A stretch of 64,000 nt of DNA from Paguma larvata (lineage: Eukaryota; Chordata; Mammalia; Carnivora; Viverridae), in the NCBI GenBank assembly GCA_030068075.1, contig CM057824.1, positions 123,928,414 to 123,992,413 of the forward strand, in the 5' to 3' direction. Both the position numbers and the translations under genes were made by a program. A model generated the notes under the pieces. The model had not been told where the DNA came from, made no database searches, and saw only the letters and a program-made list of their open reading frames with translations. This document shows positions 48,713-59,160 of the stretch, piece after piece (positions within the stretch are counted from its first letter, which is position 1; each line of letters opens with the position of its first letter).

Positions 48713-48902
48713 TGGGGCGTGTGGGTGGTTCTGTCAGTTAAGCATAGGACACTTGATTTAGCCTCAGGTCATGATCTCATAGTTCATGAGTTGGAGCCCT
48801 GTGTTGGGCTCTGCACTGACAGTGGAATTCTCTCTCATGCTTTCTGTCTAACCCTGCCATGTGCCCTCTCCCTCTCAAAATATATAAAATAAATTTTAAA
48901 AA
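48713..48902 (+). mobile_element. Feline CAN SINE, partly deleted
   Basis: Head 'atggggcgtgtgggtggttctg' and body up to 'gggctctgcactgacag', then a jump to 'tggaattctctctcatgc': the agagcctgcttggg part is missing. Tail 'aaaatatataaaataaa'. Imperfect flanking match AAGAGTTGCC / AAGGATTGCC. Confidence 0.93.
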
Positions 48903-48975
48903 TTATGTAAAAAAAAAGGATTGCCTTAAGCAAAGGATAGCTTAAGAGATATAAATTATTTGGACACTCATTTTA

Positions 48976-49203
48976 TTTTTTTATAATTTATTTTTTATTT
49001 TTAAAATTTTTACTTAGTTTTGATAGAAAGAAATAGAGAACGAGTAGGGGAGTGGCAGAGAGAGAGGGAGACAGAATCAGAATCAGGGTCCACGTTCTGA
49101 GCTGTCAGCACAGAGTCTGACATGAGGTTCGAACTCATAGACCATGACATCATGACCTGAGCCGAAGTCGGTTGCTTAACTGACTTAGCCATCCAGGTGC
49201 CTC
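48976..49203 (-). mobile_element. Feline CAN SINE
   Basis: Reverse copy with a long A/T tail, tail-to-tail with the previous SINE about 70 bp away. A 15-bp target duplication T.GACAC.CATTTTA (two mismatches) is at 48961-48975 and 49204-49218. Confidence 0.95.
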
Positions 49204-49278
49204 TAGACACCCATTTTAAAACAATATGTATGCTCTGTCCTTAATACATGAAACCGAATGCAGGGGCGAAGTCCTGCA

Positions 49279-49303
49279 TGTGTGTGTATGTGTGTGTGTG
49301 TGA
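49279..49303 (+). repeat. (TG)n microsatellite
   Basis: TG repeats with one TATG interruption. Confidence 0.9.
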
Positions 49304-49430
49304 GGGTGGCAGTTATGTATATACATCATCTTTAAATATACATGTCATTCCCTTTTAATAGAAACAAAGACATGTGTCCATAAGTCAAAGCCTTTCCCAC
49401 TATAATTCCCTAGTTTGTGATCTTTATTTA

Positions 49431-49516
49431 CATATACATATATATACATATATATATACATATATATACATACACATATATATATACATATATATACATA
49501 CATATATATATATATA
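49431..49516. repeat. (TA)n/(CATA)n microsatellite
   Basis: About 85 bp of TATA and CATA alternation, touching the tail end of the next SINE, so probably grown from its A/T-rich tail or present at its insertion site. Confidence 0.95.
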
Positions 49517-49692
49517 TTAGAGACAGAGAATACACGTGAGTATGAGAGAGGAGAAGGGTGGGGCAGAGAATCTCAAGCAGGCTCCATGCTTATTTCAGAG
49601 CCCAACATAGGGCTCCATCCCATGACACTGGAATCATGACCTGAGACAAAATCAAGAGGCAGGAGCTCAACTGACAGCCACTCAGGCACCCC
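49517..49692 (-). mobile_element. Old CAN SINE, degenerate
   Basis: 'agagacagagaatacacgtgag', 'tctcaagcaggctccatgc', 'ggaatcatgacctgagac', and a head complement 'gacagccactcaggcacccc'. Diverged and slightly shortened. Confidence 0.88.
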
Positions 49693-50763
49693 AGCCTTCA
49701 TTACAAAGAAAAAAAAAATCAAAGAAAGAAATCAATGTACGTAATGTCTTCTCCCAGCCGACATGGTGGTAAATGTATTATGTTAAGGCCTATATCAGCT
49801 TTTACCATGGAGGTCTCATTTTCCCCACAGCGAGGCAGGGTAACAATTGCAACTAATGAAAAGGTGGTTGGTTGGTGCAATACTCAAGAACTAGGTTAGT
49901 AAAATTTCAACTACTTTAGGGAATTTCTGGAGGCTCAAGGATGTTGCTTGATCTCTCAAAGTATTAGACCTGGCAAAAGTACTTACTTGAAGAGAGTTAG
50001 AAAGATGAACAAGAGATATGAGGTCAAGGGTAAAACCTGAGAATATATACTTGTAGGCCTCGCACCATATCTTTGAAGCTCCATGGAGCTATAGCCCTCA
50101 CCTTCCCACCCAACTTCCTTAACCCTACCATAGCACAGGCAAGTCTTGTTCATCTAGACCTGAAGGTCTTTTCCCAACATAGAAGACATTCCTGACAATG
50201 ACTTTAAAACAGAGATATTAAAGGTTAAGAGTGCTGCAGGCATGTATATTCTTTTTTCCACCCTTGAAACAAAATTATGCAATTTTCTTTGTCAATGTCA
50301 ATTTTAGGTGCTTTCACCACAGATGATTTAAGAAGCTGTGCATTTGGTTTTTTATCAAGTTATGTTTAACACATCCTTTTCTAGTCCGCCTTTAATGAAA
50401 TATTATAGTTTATGTTTATCTATAATTTTAACTGATTTCTTTTGAAGAATTAATCTCGGCCTGGCAGAATGCAAAATGCTGGGGACACAATGCCCACTAG
50501 AAACCTTACAAGAGCTAAATAGAAGACAATGAAATTAAGTTTGACAGAAATTGCTTAATCAGACATTGGGACATGGATGGTAGTGTTAGATGAGTCTTTC
50601 TAGTGGTTGTGACTAGATGATACTGAAAGAAAGGAGAAGGAGTGGGATAAATTAGGTGAGAAAAGTAGATGAAGAATAGAGATGAGTTGTCAAAGAATAA
50701 AGATGCACCTTCATTAGAATTTCTCTAATTCTTTCTGCTTTTATAATTCTCGTTCTCTCTTAG
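49693..50763. other. Unassigned DNA
   Basis: No element firmly recognised. 'gcaaaatgctggggacacaatg' (about 50471-50492) recalls the same old repeat as at 16878, but is too short to call. Confidence 0.4.
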
Positions 50764-50806
50764 AGGCATCGTATTGTTATCCTTTTACAAATTGTGTCTT
50801 TCACAG

Positions 50807-50964
50807 AAAATTTTGCTCCTGAAGACTTACTACAGGAAAAGCTGACAAGCTCTCCAGAGACAGATGCTGGTGACTCAATTGTAGCCCGTAACTTCACTTC
50901 CTCACTGCCGCTGAGTGAAATCTCTCATGCCTTAGAAGATTTCATCACCTTTCTCATAAGATAA
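50807..50964 (+). CDS. Exon-like open frame of an unknown protein (candidate terminal coding exon)
   Basis: A pyrimidine-leaning tract (about 50781-50804, ending 'gtgtctttcac') and AG at 50805-50806 precede a frame that runs to TAA at 50962-50964. Read with a split first codon it gives 51 complete residues starting NFAPEDLLQEKLTSS and ending SEISHALEDFITFLIR. Composition is protein-like (acidic, S/T, L), unlike the F/I/K-rich chance frames nearby, and the DNA has more G+C and a retained CpG pair. The frame is open upstream to 50764. The other two forward frames have stops within 40 bases. No GT donor fits before the stop and no AATAAA is seen soon after it. I recognise no domain. It could also be a pseudogene fragment or chance. 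Confidence 0.25.
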
Positions 50965-50984
50965 GTATGACAAACTCATTTTTG

Positions 50985-51138
50985 TAAGTACATGTCATCA
51001 TCATTTATTATGTTTATTTCCTTTTTCTATCTCCCAACAAGTAATGCATTCTTTTTATTTACTGTTTCAGGAAAAACAAAACAAAACAGTAATGGTCTAT
51101 TTTAACAAACCAACTGGCTATCTGGTTTTAAATAGTAT
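50985..51138. other. Unassigned A+T-rich DNA after the exon-like segment
   Basis: No canonical polyadenylation signal is seen here. A 'gtaagt' at 50984-50989 would be a good donor but lies after the stop codon. Confidence 0.4.
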
Positions 51139-51151
51139 CAATTATTTTTCT

Positions 51152-51347
51152 TTTTAAGTTAATTTATTTTGAGAGACAGAGAGCAAGAGCAAGAGAGAAC
51201 ACACAGAAGGGGCAGAGAGAAAGAATCCCAAGCGAGCTCGCACGATCAGCATGAAGCCTGATGCAGGGCTCAAACCATGAACCATGATGAGATCATGACC
51301 TGAGCTGAAGTCGGACGCGTAACCTACTGAGCCACCCAAGTGCTCCA
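51152..51347 (-). mobile_element. Feline CAN SINE
   Basis: Reverse copy: 'aagttaatttattttgagag', 'cagcatgaagcctgatgcagggctc', 'gagatcatgacctgagctgaagtcgg', head complement 'actgagccacccaagtgctcc'. Short approximate duplication AA.TATTTT at the flanks. The region normally reading aggctccaggctctgagctg is reduced. Confidence 0.93.
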
Positions 51348-51689
51348 TGAACTATTTTCCTCTAAGTGAATTATTCATTATCTACTAGGGTGCTACATAG
51401 TTTTAAGGTCAAGATGAATGATTCTCATAACTTTGTGACATTTAGCAGTTCAGGTCAGGCTAGGATTACCAAACCTACCTACAGGCTGGTAGTAGAGGCA
51501 TCAACCCAACCCCTTCTCCTTGGCTACTAAAACATGGAAGAGGACTAGTATGATAAAGGATCTGAAGTTATATACACTTGTCTTTTTCTTTTCTTTCCAT
51601 CTAAGTTGGTGCTATCTTTATTTCTAGTGAACAACTTAAGAGTTCTGTGCCTCTGGGTCTCATAATTGTAGACTTGGAGGACATGAACA

Positions 51690-52130
51690 TAGGGTTAGAA
51701 TTGTAAAACCTAAAATAAAATCCCATTTCATTTACTTCTTATATGAAATTGAATTAAATTTAACGTGTATTTATTTTTGAGAGACATAGAGACAGAGTAT
51801 GAGCAGGGGAAGGGCAGAGAGAGGCGGATACAGAATCTGAAGCAGGCTCCAGGCTCTGAGCCGTCAGCACAGAGCCCGACGCGGGGCTCGAACTCACAGA
51901 CCATGAGATCATGACCCGAGCTGAAGTCGGATACTCAACCGACTGAGCCACCCAGGCGCCCCTGAAATTGAATTAAATTTAACCTCTCTTTATCTCCATT
52001 TTCTTATCTACAAAATATGGAAAATCACCCTACGTCCCTTACCTGGCTGCTATGTGCATAGCACAGATAAAAGCATGGCTTTAAACATGTCGCAAAATCC
52101 AAGGCACTACAAAAATGTCAATATTTGAAA
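51690..52130 (+). mobile_element. MIR SINE split by a feline SINE
   Basis: 'aattgtaaaacctaaaataaaatccc...' before and 'taacctctctttatctcc', 'attttcttatctacaaaatatgg', 'ttacctggctgctatgtgc' after position 51962 follow MIR plus sense. The host MIR is ancient; the insertion in it is younger. Confidence 0.65.
51765..51962 (-). mobile_element. Feline CAN SINE inserted in a MIR
   Basis: Reverse, close to consensus, with CpG-rich 'agcccgacgcggggctcg' and head complement ending 'cacccaggcgcccc'. A perfect 21-bp target duplication occupies 51744-51764 and 51963-51983 (starts TGAAATTGAATT). Long perfect duplication and preserved CpGs point to a recent insertion. Confidence 0.98.
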
Positions 52131-53054
52131 TTACTTGAGCATTTAGCAACCATAATCTCCAAGGTCTCTGGACATTAATGTGATTAGCCCCAATTTATGT
52201 ATCAAGATCTCATAACTATCCATAACTAATAATTTCTTCACTTTTCTTACTTTCCACTTGGTTGTATTCAATGTATATATGTGCCATCTTCCTGTACTAA
52301 ATTAGAAAATTTTATGAAAACCTTCTGTACCTCATTCAACAAGACCACATGGCCTTGGAAGACAGGATCTTATCTTCCTGTGGATAGAACCACTTGGGGT
52401 CAAAACAGTTTGTAAAGCTCCCTAGGAACAGCTTGGCATCTCCTTTGGTTATAGATGGAGAACTCTTGGCCACTATCCAGTAGGAAAACAGATTAAGAAA
52501 AGTAGGTAATTAAAAGATTACATTAAACTCTAAAGGATCATCTGGCTTTGTGAAATTATTCTGGAAATTGCAGTACTCTATGAACTTCATTTTTTTTCTT
52601 TTGATTTACAAACATTTTGAAATGACATAATCATATGACTATAGAAAAGTCAACTGCATTTTCATTGGCCTTCTGAAAAAATGTATTATTTTTTCACCTC
52701 AAATTCATTCTTACTGTAATGGAAAGTCTGGAGCTATGATGATAGATGTACTCTAGTTTAATGAAAAAACTTTCCAAATCCAGCAATGGAGCAAAATATA
52801 AAATAATTCATTACTGCATACTATGTTCTATACAAATATTTTATAAACATTCTCTTATGGATAATTATTTGTATGATTATTTTCCCATGATTTCAATTAT
52901 TTCTCATGTTGGCAACTGAGACCCTTTATAATTTAGAGGCAGAAATATTTCAAAGAGTAAAAATAACACAGTAACATGTTTCATTCAAAAGTTTTTTTCT
53001 GGAGCTTGGCCAATAGACCATGAAGATTCAGCTTATAGTTTCAGGGTATAAAGG
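52131..53054. other. Unassigned DNA
   Basis: No recognised element or gene. Confidence 0.5.
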
Positions 53055-53066
53055 CAACCACTATTA

Positions 53067-53263
53067 GGGACACCTGGGTGGCTCAGTCAGTTAAACATCC
53101 AACTTCGGCTCAGGTCATAATCTCACGGTTGGTGAGCTCGAGCCCCACACTGGGCTCTTTGCTGTCAGTGTGGTTCCCACTTTGGATCCTCTGTCCTCCT
53201 CTCTGCTCCTCCTCCACTCACATTCTCTCTCTCTCTCTCTCTAAAATAAATGTTAAGAAAAGC
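53067..53263 (+). mobile_element. Feline CAN SINE
   Basis: Head 'gggacacctgggtggctcag' with A-box-like GGCTCAGTCAGTTAA, B-box-like GAGCTCGAGCCCC, CT run and tail 'aaaataaatgttaag'. A 12-bp target duplication C.ACCACTA.TA (two mismatches) is at 53055-53066 and 53264-53275. Confidence 0.96.
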
Positions 53264-53275
53264 CTACCACTACTA

Positions 53276-53944
53276 AAGAAATTTTATGTTATTATTGGAA
53301 CTAAAATTTCACATATTAGTAACTAATTAATAATTGATACCATGTATATGTTATTATAAAACAAGGAAAATTTCAATCACTTTACCATAGATTTCTTACT
53401 GCCCCTAACACTGGGTAGGTGGACAGGACAATCACGTATCCAGAAGAAGGGCAGCAGTGTTGGATCAGGGAGTTTTTATATACCACAAGCTTTGTTGATC
53501 TTCAGATCTAATCTAAGGCAAATTCAAAGAGGAAAGAATGATTTCCCCACCAATGATATAGAGATAGTTTTTTTAAAAAAAGGCATAGTCCATAACAACA
53601 GGGAAGTTATAGTACAGTGGAGGTGGAGTCATTAGAAGGTAAGTCTTTGGACTTCCAAAAGATAAGACGAGAGTATCATCAGGGCCAGAACAGGTACAGA
53701 GGTAGGATTGCTAAATTTCTAACATAATTTTATTCATGCTTCAAGTAACTTATTCTTTCTCTTAACCTGAATATTGTTAACATTCTTTATAGACGCCTTT
53801 TTCTCAGGATAAAATTTCAAAAAAAAAAATATGACATATCTCACCAAGTACTCATGGTTACTGACTGTTACACTGAGGTAGTTGTCTCTTAACTAGTCTC
53901 TTATAACACTCTGAATACTTCCATTACAACACTTACTGGTACCA
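53276..53944. other. Unassigned DNA
   Basis: Nothing recognised. Confidence 0.5.
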
Positions 53945-54062
53945 GAGTAACACAAGGACTGTAAAACTCCTCAAGGTAAAGAATGAGTTTTATTTGAATG
54001 AGTACTACTAGAACTGCCCCATGGAAACTCTTTAATAAATATTCAGTGAATGAATGAATAAA
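53945..54062 (+). mobile_element. L2 LINE 3' end
   Basis: 'gtaaaactcctcaaggtaaagaatg' and 'ctctttaataaatattcagtgaatgaatgaata' match the L2 end (aactccatgaaggcaggga ... aataaatatttgttgaatgaatga). Confidence 0.7.
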
Positions 54063-55617
54063 CACTAGGAATAAAAATAAATAGATTTTTATATTTCTTA
54101 GAATTTATTTTATTGAAGGGTTCATTTAATCAATAATCTGCATATAAATTGAAAAGGGCCAATTATCGAATATTTTCCAAGAAACATAAAATTAAGTTAA
54201 CCAATCATAGAATTTACATAATTACCTCATGGGTAGATTTAACAAGTGTATAGAAAGTTTATAATGTACAGTGATAGAGGTGAAAGATGGTATGTAATGT
54301 GAATACTTGAATAATATTTGTGTTTTTTTCATTTAAAGTCGATTATTTGCATAGAATTCAGACTGGATACATACATGCCTGATATTTTCTCCATTAGCTT
54401 TTAAGATTTTTGAACATCCTTTGTAATTCCTCCCCCTCTCTCCCCACCTATCACACAATAGTGCCACCAGCTGATACCCAATCCATGTATGTAAGGACAA
54501 AGTACCAAACTCCCTAATTAGTGCACAGTCTCAAATTTGATGATTTCAAACATGTTATTAGCAATGACCTTGAGATGTCTAGGAGTGAGTTATTTAAAGG
54601 GAGGTCTTACCCAATGATATGATTTGGGTACGTGGCAAGCCTTAATAACATCTGATCAGTGGTACGTTTCTTAATTGGAAATAATAAAAGAAGCAGCATT
54701 CTCACAAGTAATCAGACAGTCTTAGTTCTGATATTTTAACATCACAAGAAAGGTGATTTATTCAACTATTTGGAGCTTTTCCAGCAAAGCTAGAACATAA
54801 ATAAAACAGAACAGCCACAAGACTGGGGAAGTCACAGCACCATTTAGGAATTGTGAATAAGTTATACACCCCCCCCCCCAACACACACACACACCCCTTC
54901 AGCGTAGCAGCTTTCATGCATATAGTGCAGTTAGCCTTGGACAAACAACACCAATTTTGTGCAGACACTACGACACAGGTTATTTCCATATCTTGCCAAG
55001 ATGCTGTATCATATTCTCAAATGCCATTTAGAGGAGCCTGTCTTATATTCCAGTTTTTCCAATGCCCTGGAAAGAAGAACCTTGCTTAAAAAACAAAACA
55101 AAACAAAAAACAAAACAAAACTAAATTGCTTTGTATATTACTGTGAATTGCCCTAAGGAAACCAGCTCCTATTTGAAATCGTGACTATTATTGAAAGTAC
55201 ATTTTCTTTCTCCTTCCTGATATTTCTATTAAAACTGCAGTTTATCTTCTGAACATATATTTCCTAATTTGTCTTTCCTTTATTGTGTCTATTCTAATAA
55301 AGACATTTACAAAGATTTGTAAGAAGTAGTGCTATTTGCATTAATGCATATGGGCCTCATATATTGGAAGCTTAAAGACAAAGTTAAATGGCAAAAAAAA
55401 AATGTTCAAACAAACAAAAAGACGAGTAGTTTTACTGCAAAATGTTCATGAAGTTAAATGCGTTTCAGTTAAATTCAGAATGAGGACTGAAAATAATTCA
55501 ACTACAGAGAAAATTAGTTTGCCTGTAATGCTAAGAGCAGCCCCTGCTGGTACTGTCATATAATTGAGAGAAATTTTAATGAAAGAGGAAGTTGAAATAA
55601 TAGAACAGAAGATGCTG
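54063..55617. other. Unassigned DNA with a C-run and CAAAA repeats
   Basis: C11 at 54869-54879 is followed by (AC)7 to 54893. A (CAAAA)n run is at about 55088-55121. No gene; frames at 54762-54989 and 54853-55156 cross these repeats. Confidence 0.5.
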
Positions 55618-55626
55618 AAGAGTTCT

Positions 55627-55722
55627 TTTTTTTTCTTCCTTCCTTCCTTCCTCCCTCCCTTCCTTCCTTCCTTCCTTCCTTCCTTCTTTCCTTCCTTCTC
55701 TCTCTTTCTCTCTTTCTTTCTC
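55627..55722. repeat. (TTCC)n/(TTTC)n tract grown from a SINE tail
   Basis: About 95 bp of pyrimidines, T-run first, then TTCC, TTTC and TCTC units. It lies inside the target duplication of the next SINE, so it is the expanded tail of that element. Confidence 0.95.
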
Positions 55723-55910
55723 TTTCCAGTTTATTTTTATTTAGAGCAGGGAGGGGCAGAGAGAAAGGGAGGGAGAGAATCCCAAGCAGGCTCTGCACTG
55801 TCAGCACAGAGCCCAATGTGGAGCTGGAACTCACGAACTATAAGATCACGCATGACCTGAGCCGAGATCAAGAGTCTATAGCTTAACCAACTGAGCCATC
55901 CAGGTGTCCC
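55630..55910 (-). mobile_element. Feline CAN SINE with expanded tail
   Basis: Body from 'ccagtttatttttatttagag' (about 55727) to head complement 'actgagccatccaggtgtccc'. The duplication AAGAGTTCTTT is at 55618-55628 and 55911-55921, outside the TTCC tract. A small insertion, 'gatcacgcatgacc', interrupts the usual gatcatgacc. Low-complexity frames on both strands are not genes. Confidence 0.95.
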
Positions 55911-55922
55911 AAGAGTTCTTTC

Positions 55923-56327
55923 TTTTTCAATGACACACTGTCTCTCCTTTGACACTTTTCCAATATGTGATCTGCAGTGTTTGCCACAAATCATATATGA
56001 ATTATCAATTATCTAACTCTCAAACTTTTTTTTTCTTTAAAGCAATCATTTAAAAAAATAGTTCAACAACCACCCACTTGACAGAGTTTGCTCAAATCAC
56101 CCCCCCCATAGCTCATTGGATATAAGAGGAAAATTAAGGCATATTATTGTGGGTATATAATCGTAGTCTGAACTGAAAGTATAACTTTATTGGATTCACA
56201 CACTTTATTAGATTGTTACTTTTTAAATGCAGAGTAGAGACATATTAAAAATAATAAAACAGCATATACGCTTCTAATTATGGCTCTATAAATAAAACAG
56301 AGCATAAAATTTGAATTATAATATTTA
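55923..56327. other. Unassigned A+T-rich DNA
   Basis: C-run 'ccccccc' at about 56100. Nothing else. Confidence 0.5.
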
Positions 56328-56480
56328 ATAATGTTTATGTTTATTTATTTTTGAGAGACAGAGAGAGTGAGGGTGGAAGGGCATGGAGAGAGGGGGACAG
56401 GATCGGAAGCAGGCTCTGTAGTGACATCACAGAGCCTGAAGTGGAGCTCAAACTCACGACTAAGCCACCCGGCCGCCCCT
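56328..56480 (-). mobile_element. Feline CAN SINE with internal deletion
   Basis: Tail 'tttatgtttatttatttttgagag', 'gatcggaagcaggctctg', 'ggagctcaaactcacgac' and then directly 'taagccacccggccgcccc'. About 45 bp between the B-box side and the head (normally gtgagatcatgacctgagccgaagtcgg) are missing. Confidence 0.93.
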
Positions 56481-56859
56481 TCAAACTATATTTTCTTAAA
56501 GATTCAGAATGCAAATTGGCATATTAAGTTCTTTGATACATCTTTTAGTAGGGAAACTTCTAACTCAGCTTTTATAAAATTTTTTTTGGTGACACAGAAC
56601 CTGTTTTCATTGCAAACCTATCAAATCTTGTAGAAGTACATCTCTTAGGAGAATACCCTTTTTATAACATAATTTTAATTCTTTAAGACTGAGTATTAAA
56701 TGCATTTTAATGTCAGTCTTTACCTAACGCTTCCTTATTCTTAGGCATATCAGGATACATAAATCTGTCCCAGGGGGAAAAGGTCTTATACATAACTGGC
56801 CTCGCCATACCCCCTAGAACTGGGTCTTCTAGAGCCTGTCTCCCCAAGCCCTTATGTAA
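56481..56859. other. Unassigned DNA
   Basis: Nothing recognised. Confidence 0.5.
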
Positions 56860-57130
56860 GGACTGCCAGTCATCCATGCTTCAACTGATGCTTCACTGTT
56901 GTCTATTGGATAAAGTTCAATCATCTTCCCATGCACATGGATTGGTCTATGCCCTCAATATTTGTACACCTAATGATATATATATATTCTTTATCTCAAT
57001 CTCCACAGCTTTGCTTTGATGGTTCTTCTTCCTGGGATATTCACTCTCTACTTCTTTTAGTGACCAAATCTACTCAAGTCAGAATTTGTGATAGTATGTT
57101 TGTCTGATCCCCTATGAGAAACTGAGGGCA
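56860..57130 (+). mobile_element. L2 LINE fragment
   Basis: 'ctattggataaagttcaatcatctt', 'cacagctttgctttgatggttcttcttcctgggatattc', 'ttagtgaccaaatctactcaagtcagaa' parallel L2 (gcctttgcacttgctgttccctctgcctggaatgc ... caggtctctgctcaaatg). Confidence 0.6.
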
Positions 57131-57389
57131 AGAACAGCAAGAAAAGCATACGATTTTTTATTTGTTCACTCCTAGTCTATCTAAATTTAGTTTTAAAGGA
57201 TATTGATTTTGTGATCCATTAGTAGTATGTAAACTGCTAAATCATATTGAGTTTAAGAATAATCAAATGGGGTCCCAACTACTTAAACTGTAATAAGTTG
57301 GGCTGACTCTAATTTATAATGGTACCATACCTATATAAAACAATTGGGGAAAATGAACATTTCTATTTCTTTCTTTCTTTTAAAATAGA
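57131..57389. other. Unassigned A+T-rich DNA
   Basis: Nothing recognised. Confidence 0.5.
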
Positions 57390-57660
57390 TTATGTATAAG
57401 AGCAGTCCCAGATTCAGAGCGAAATTAAGCAGGAGGTACAGAGTTGTTCCATATACCCTCTTCTCCACACACGCATAGCCTTCCCATTATCAAAATCCCC
57501 TACCAGAGCGGTACAGCTGTTATAAATGATAAATCTACATTGAAACATCACTATCACTCACAGTGCATAGTTTACATTAGGGTTCATGATGGTACATTCT
57601 ATGAGTTTGGACAAATTTATGCTGACATGTATCCCCCATTATAGCATCATACTGAATAGA
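57390..57660 (+). mobile_element. Probable LINE-1 3'UTR fragment
   Basis: 'ttccatataccctcttctcc', 'gcatagtttacattagggttcatgatggtacattctatgagtttggacaaat', 'gacatgtatcccccattatagcatcatactgaatag' recall old LINE-1 untranslated sequence (catagtttacattagggttc ... catgtatccaccattatagtatca). Orientation is my best guess. Confidence 0.55.
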
Positions 57661-57869
57661 TTCATTTTTTATTTTAAAGAATTATTGTTAAAATAATACA
57701 TGATGATTGCTGGATATTTAGAAAACAAACTGTATAATCATACATAATGTAAACATCTAAAGATTACATCTGTTAATATAGCTTATATTTTTTTAGTCTT
57801 TGAATCTCTCCAAATATATACATATTTTTTACAAAAAATGTTTCATACTATACATTTTGTATCCTGTTA

Positions 57870-58145
57870 TTTTTCTAATTAACAATACAGTACAATATTA
57901 TTGATAATATTCTCTATGCTGTACATTACATCTCCATAACTTATTTATGTTTTAGCTGGAGTTTGTCCCCCATAATCTCCTTCACCAATTGTTATTACTC
58001 GGTATGGTGAATAGATGGTAATTGGACTTAAGGAGAGAATCATTTCATACTGTACAAAAATATTGAATCTCTATGATGTACACCTGAAACTAATAAGATA
58101 TTGTATTTTGGTTATACTCCAATAAGTAAATAAAAAATAATACAG
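57870..58145 (+). mobile_element. LINE-1 3'UTR end
   Basis: 'aatacagtacaatattattgataat', 'ctgtacattacatctccataactt', 'gagagaatcatttcatactgtac', 'ctatgatgtacacctgaaactaataagatattg' and AATAAG/AATAAA near the end. The same 3'UTR type closes the element at 8091-9352. Confidence 0.8.
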
Positions 58146-58411
58146 TATAATATATATTTCATTAAATATCTTACTCTAATTATATTGTTTATAAAAGTAC
58201 ATAGATTTTTTTTGTGAGAAATAGAAGTCAAAATGTATTTAACTGGCATTACATAATTAAATTTTAGATTAAGTTTTTTTCCCCAATATTACAAATCACA
58301 ATATGATGAATATCCCAATAAATTTATATATGTAAGTCTATGATTATTTTCTTAACAAACTCCTAAAATTATAATTGCTGAGTCAAAAGATATGCACATT
58401 TTATTGTATTT
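58146..58411. other. Unassigned A+T-rich DNA
   Basis: Nothing recognised. Confidence 0.5.
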
Positions 58412-58600
58412 TATTAAATGTGTATTTATTTTTATGCAGGGACAAAGAGAGAGGGAGAGAGAATTCCAAACAGGGTCCACACTGTCAGAGTACAGAGACA
58501 GAGGTTTTGGATAAAGGGCTTGATTTCATGAACGGTGAGATCATGACCTGAGCAGGAATCAAGAGTCAGACCCTAAGTGACTGAGCCACCCAGGTACCCC
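58412..58600 (-). mobile_element. Old CAN SINE, degenerate
   Basis: 'attttattaaatgtgtatttatttttatgcaggg', 'ccacactgtcagagtacagag', 'gagatcatgacctgagcagg', head complement 'gactgagccacccaggtacccc'. Contains an extra 'gaggttttggat' stretch. Confidence 0.9.
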
Positions 58601-58629
58601 AGATCTCTGTATTTAAAAATTATCCTTTA

Positions 58630-58845
58630 TGGGAACCTGGGTGGTTCAGTTGGTTAAGCCTTGGATTTTGGCTGAGGTCATGATCTCACGGTTCGTGAAT
58701 CCAAGCGTTGCATCAGGCTCTGCACTGACAGCTCAGAGCCTAGAATCTGCTTTGGATCTGGGTCTCCCTCTCTCTCTGCCCCTCCCCTGCTGGCACTCTG
58801 TCTCTCTCTCTGTCTCTCAGAAATAAATAATTGTTAAGAAGAAAA
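58630..58845 (+). mobile_element. Feline CAN SINE, head-to-head with the previous one
   Basis: Head 'tgggaacctgggtggttcag', 'gctctgcactgacagctcag', CT block and tail 'aaataaataattgttaagaag'. Perfect 17-bp target duplication TTAAAAATTATCCTTTA at 58613-58629 and 58846-58862. It entered about 12 bp beyond the head of the older inverted SINE. Confidence 0.97.
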
Positions 58846-59160
58846 TTAAAAATTATCCTTTAAAAAGTTGTAACAATTTATAACTATACCAGTATGTTTA
58901 TTTTCCCATATCTTATTAACACTGGGTAATATGCTTAAAGAATGAAACACAAATATATACCATAAATAAATAAATATGATAAATAAATTTTTAAAAATGA
59001 AAATGTACATGTTTTAGGTTGTCTTTCATTACTAACAAAACAATTATTTTCATATAATAATTTATTAAACTATATATTTTGTTGTTATTCTTATTTTAAT
59101 TTTTTATTAATTTTATATGTACTGCAAATAAATATGCAGCTTTAAAAAAACACTTTCAAG

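Noticed and set aside
55556..55860. Frames with PSFLPSFL and ERERKRER runs on opposite strands
   Set aside because: Translation of the TTCC/GGAA tract and the adjoining SINE.
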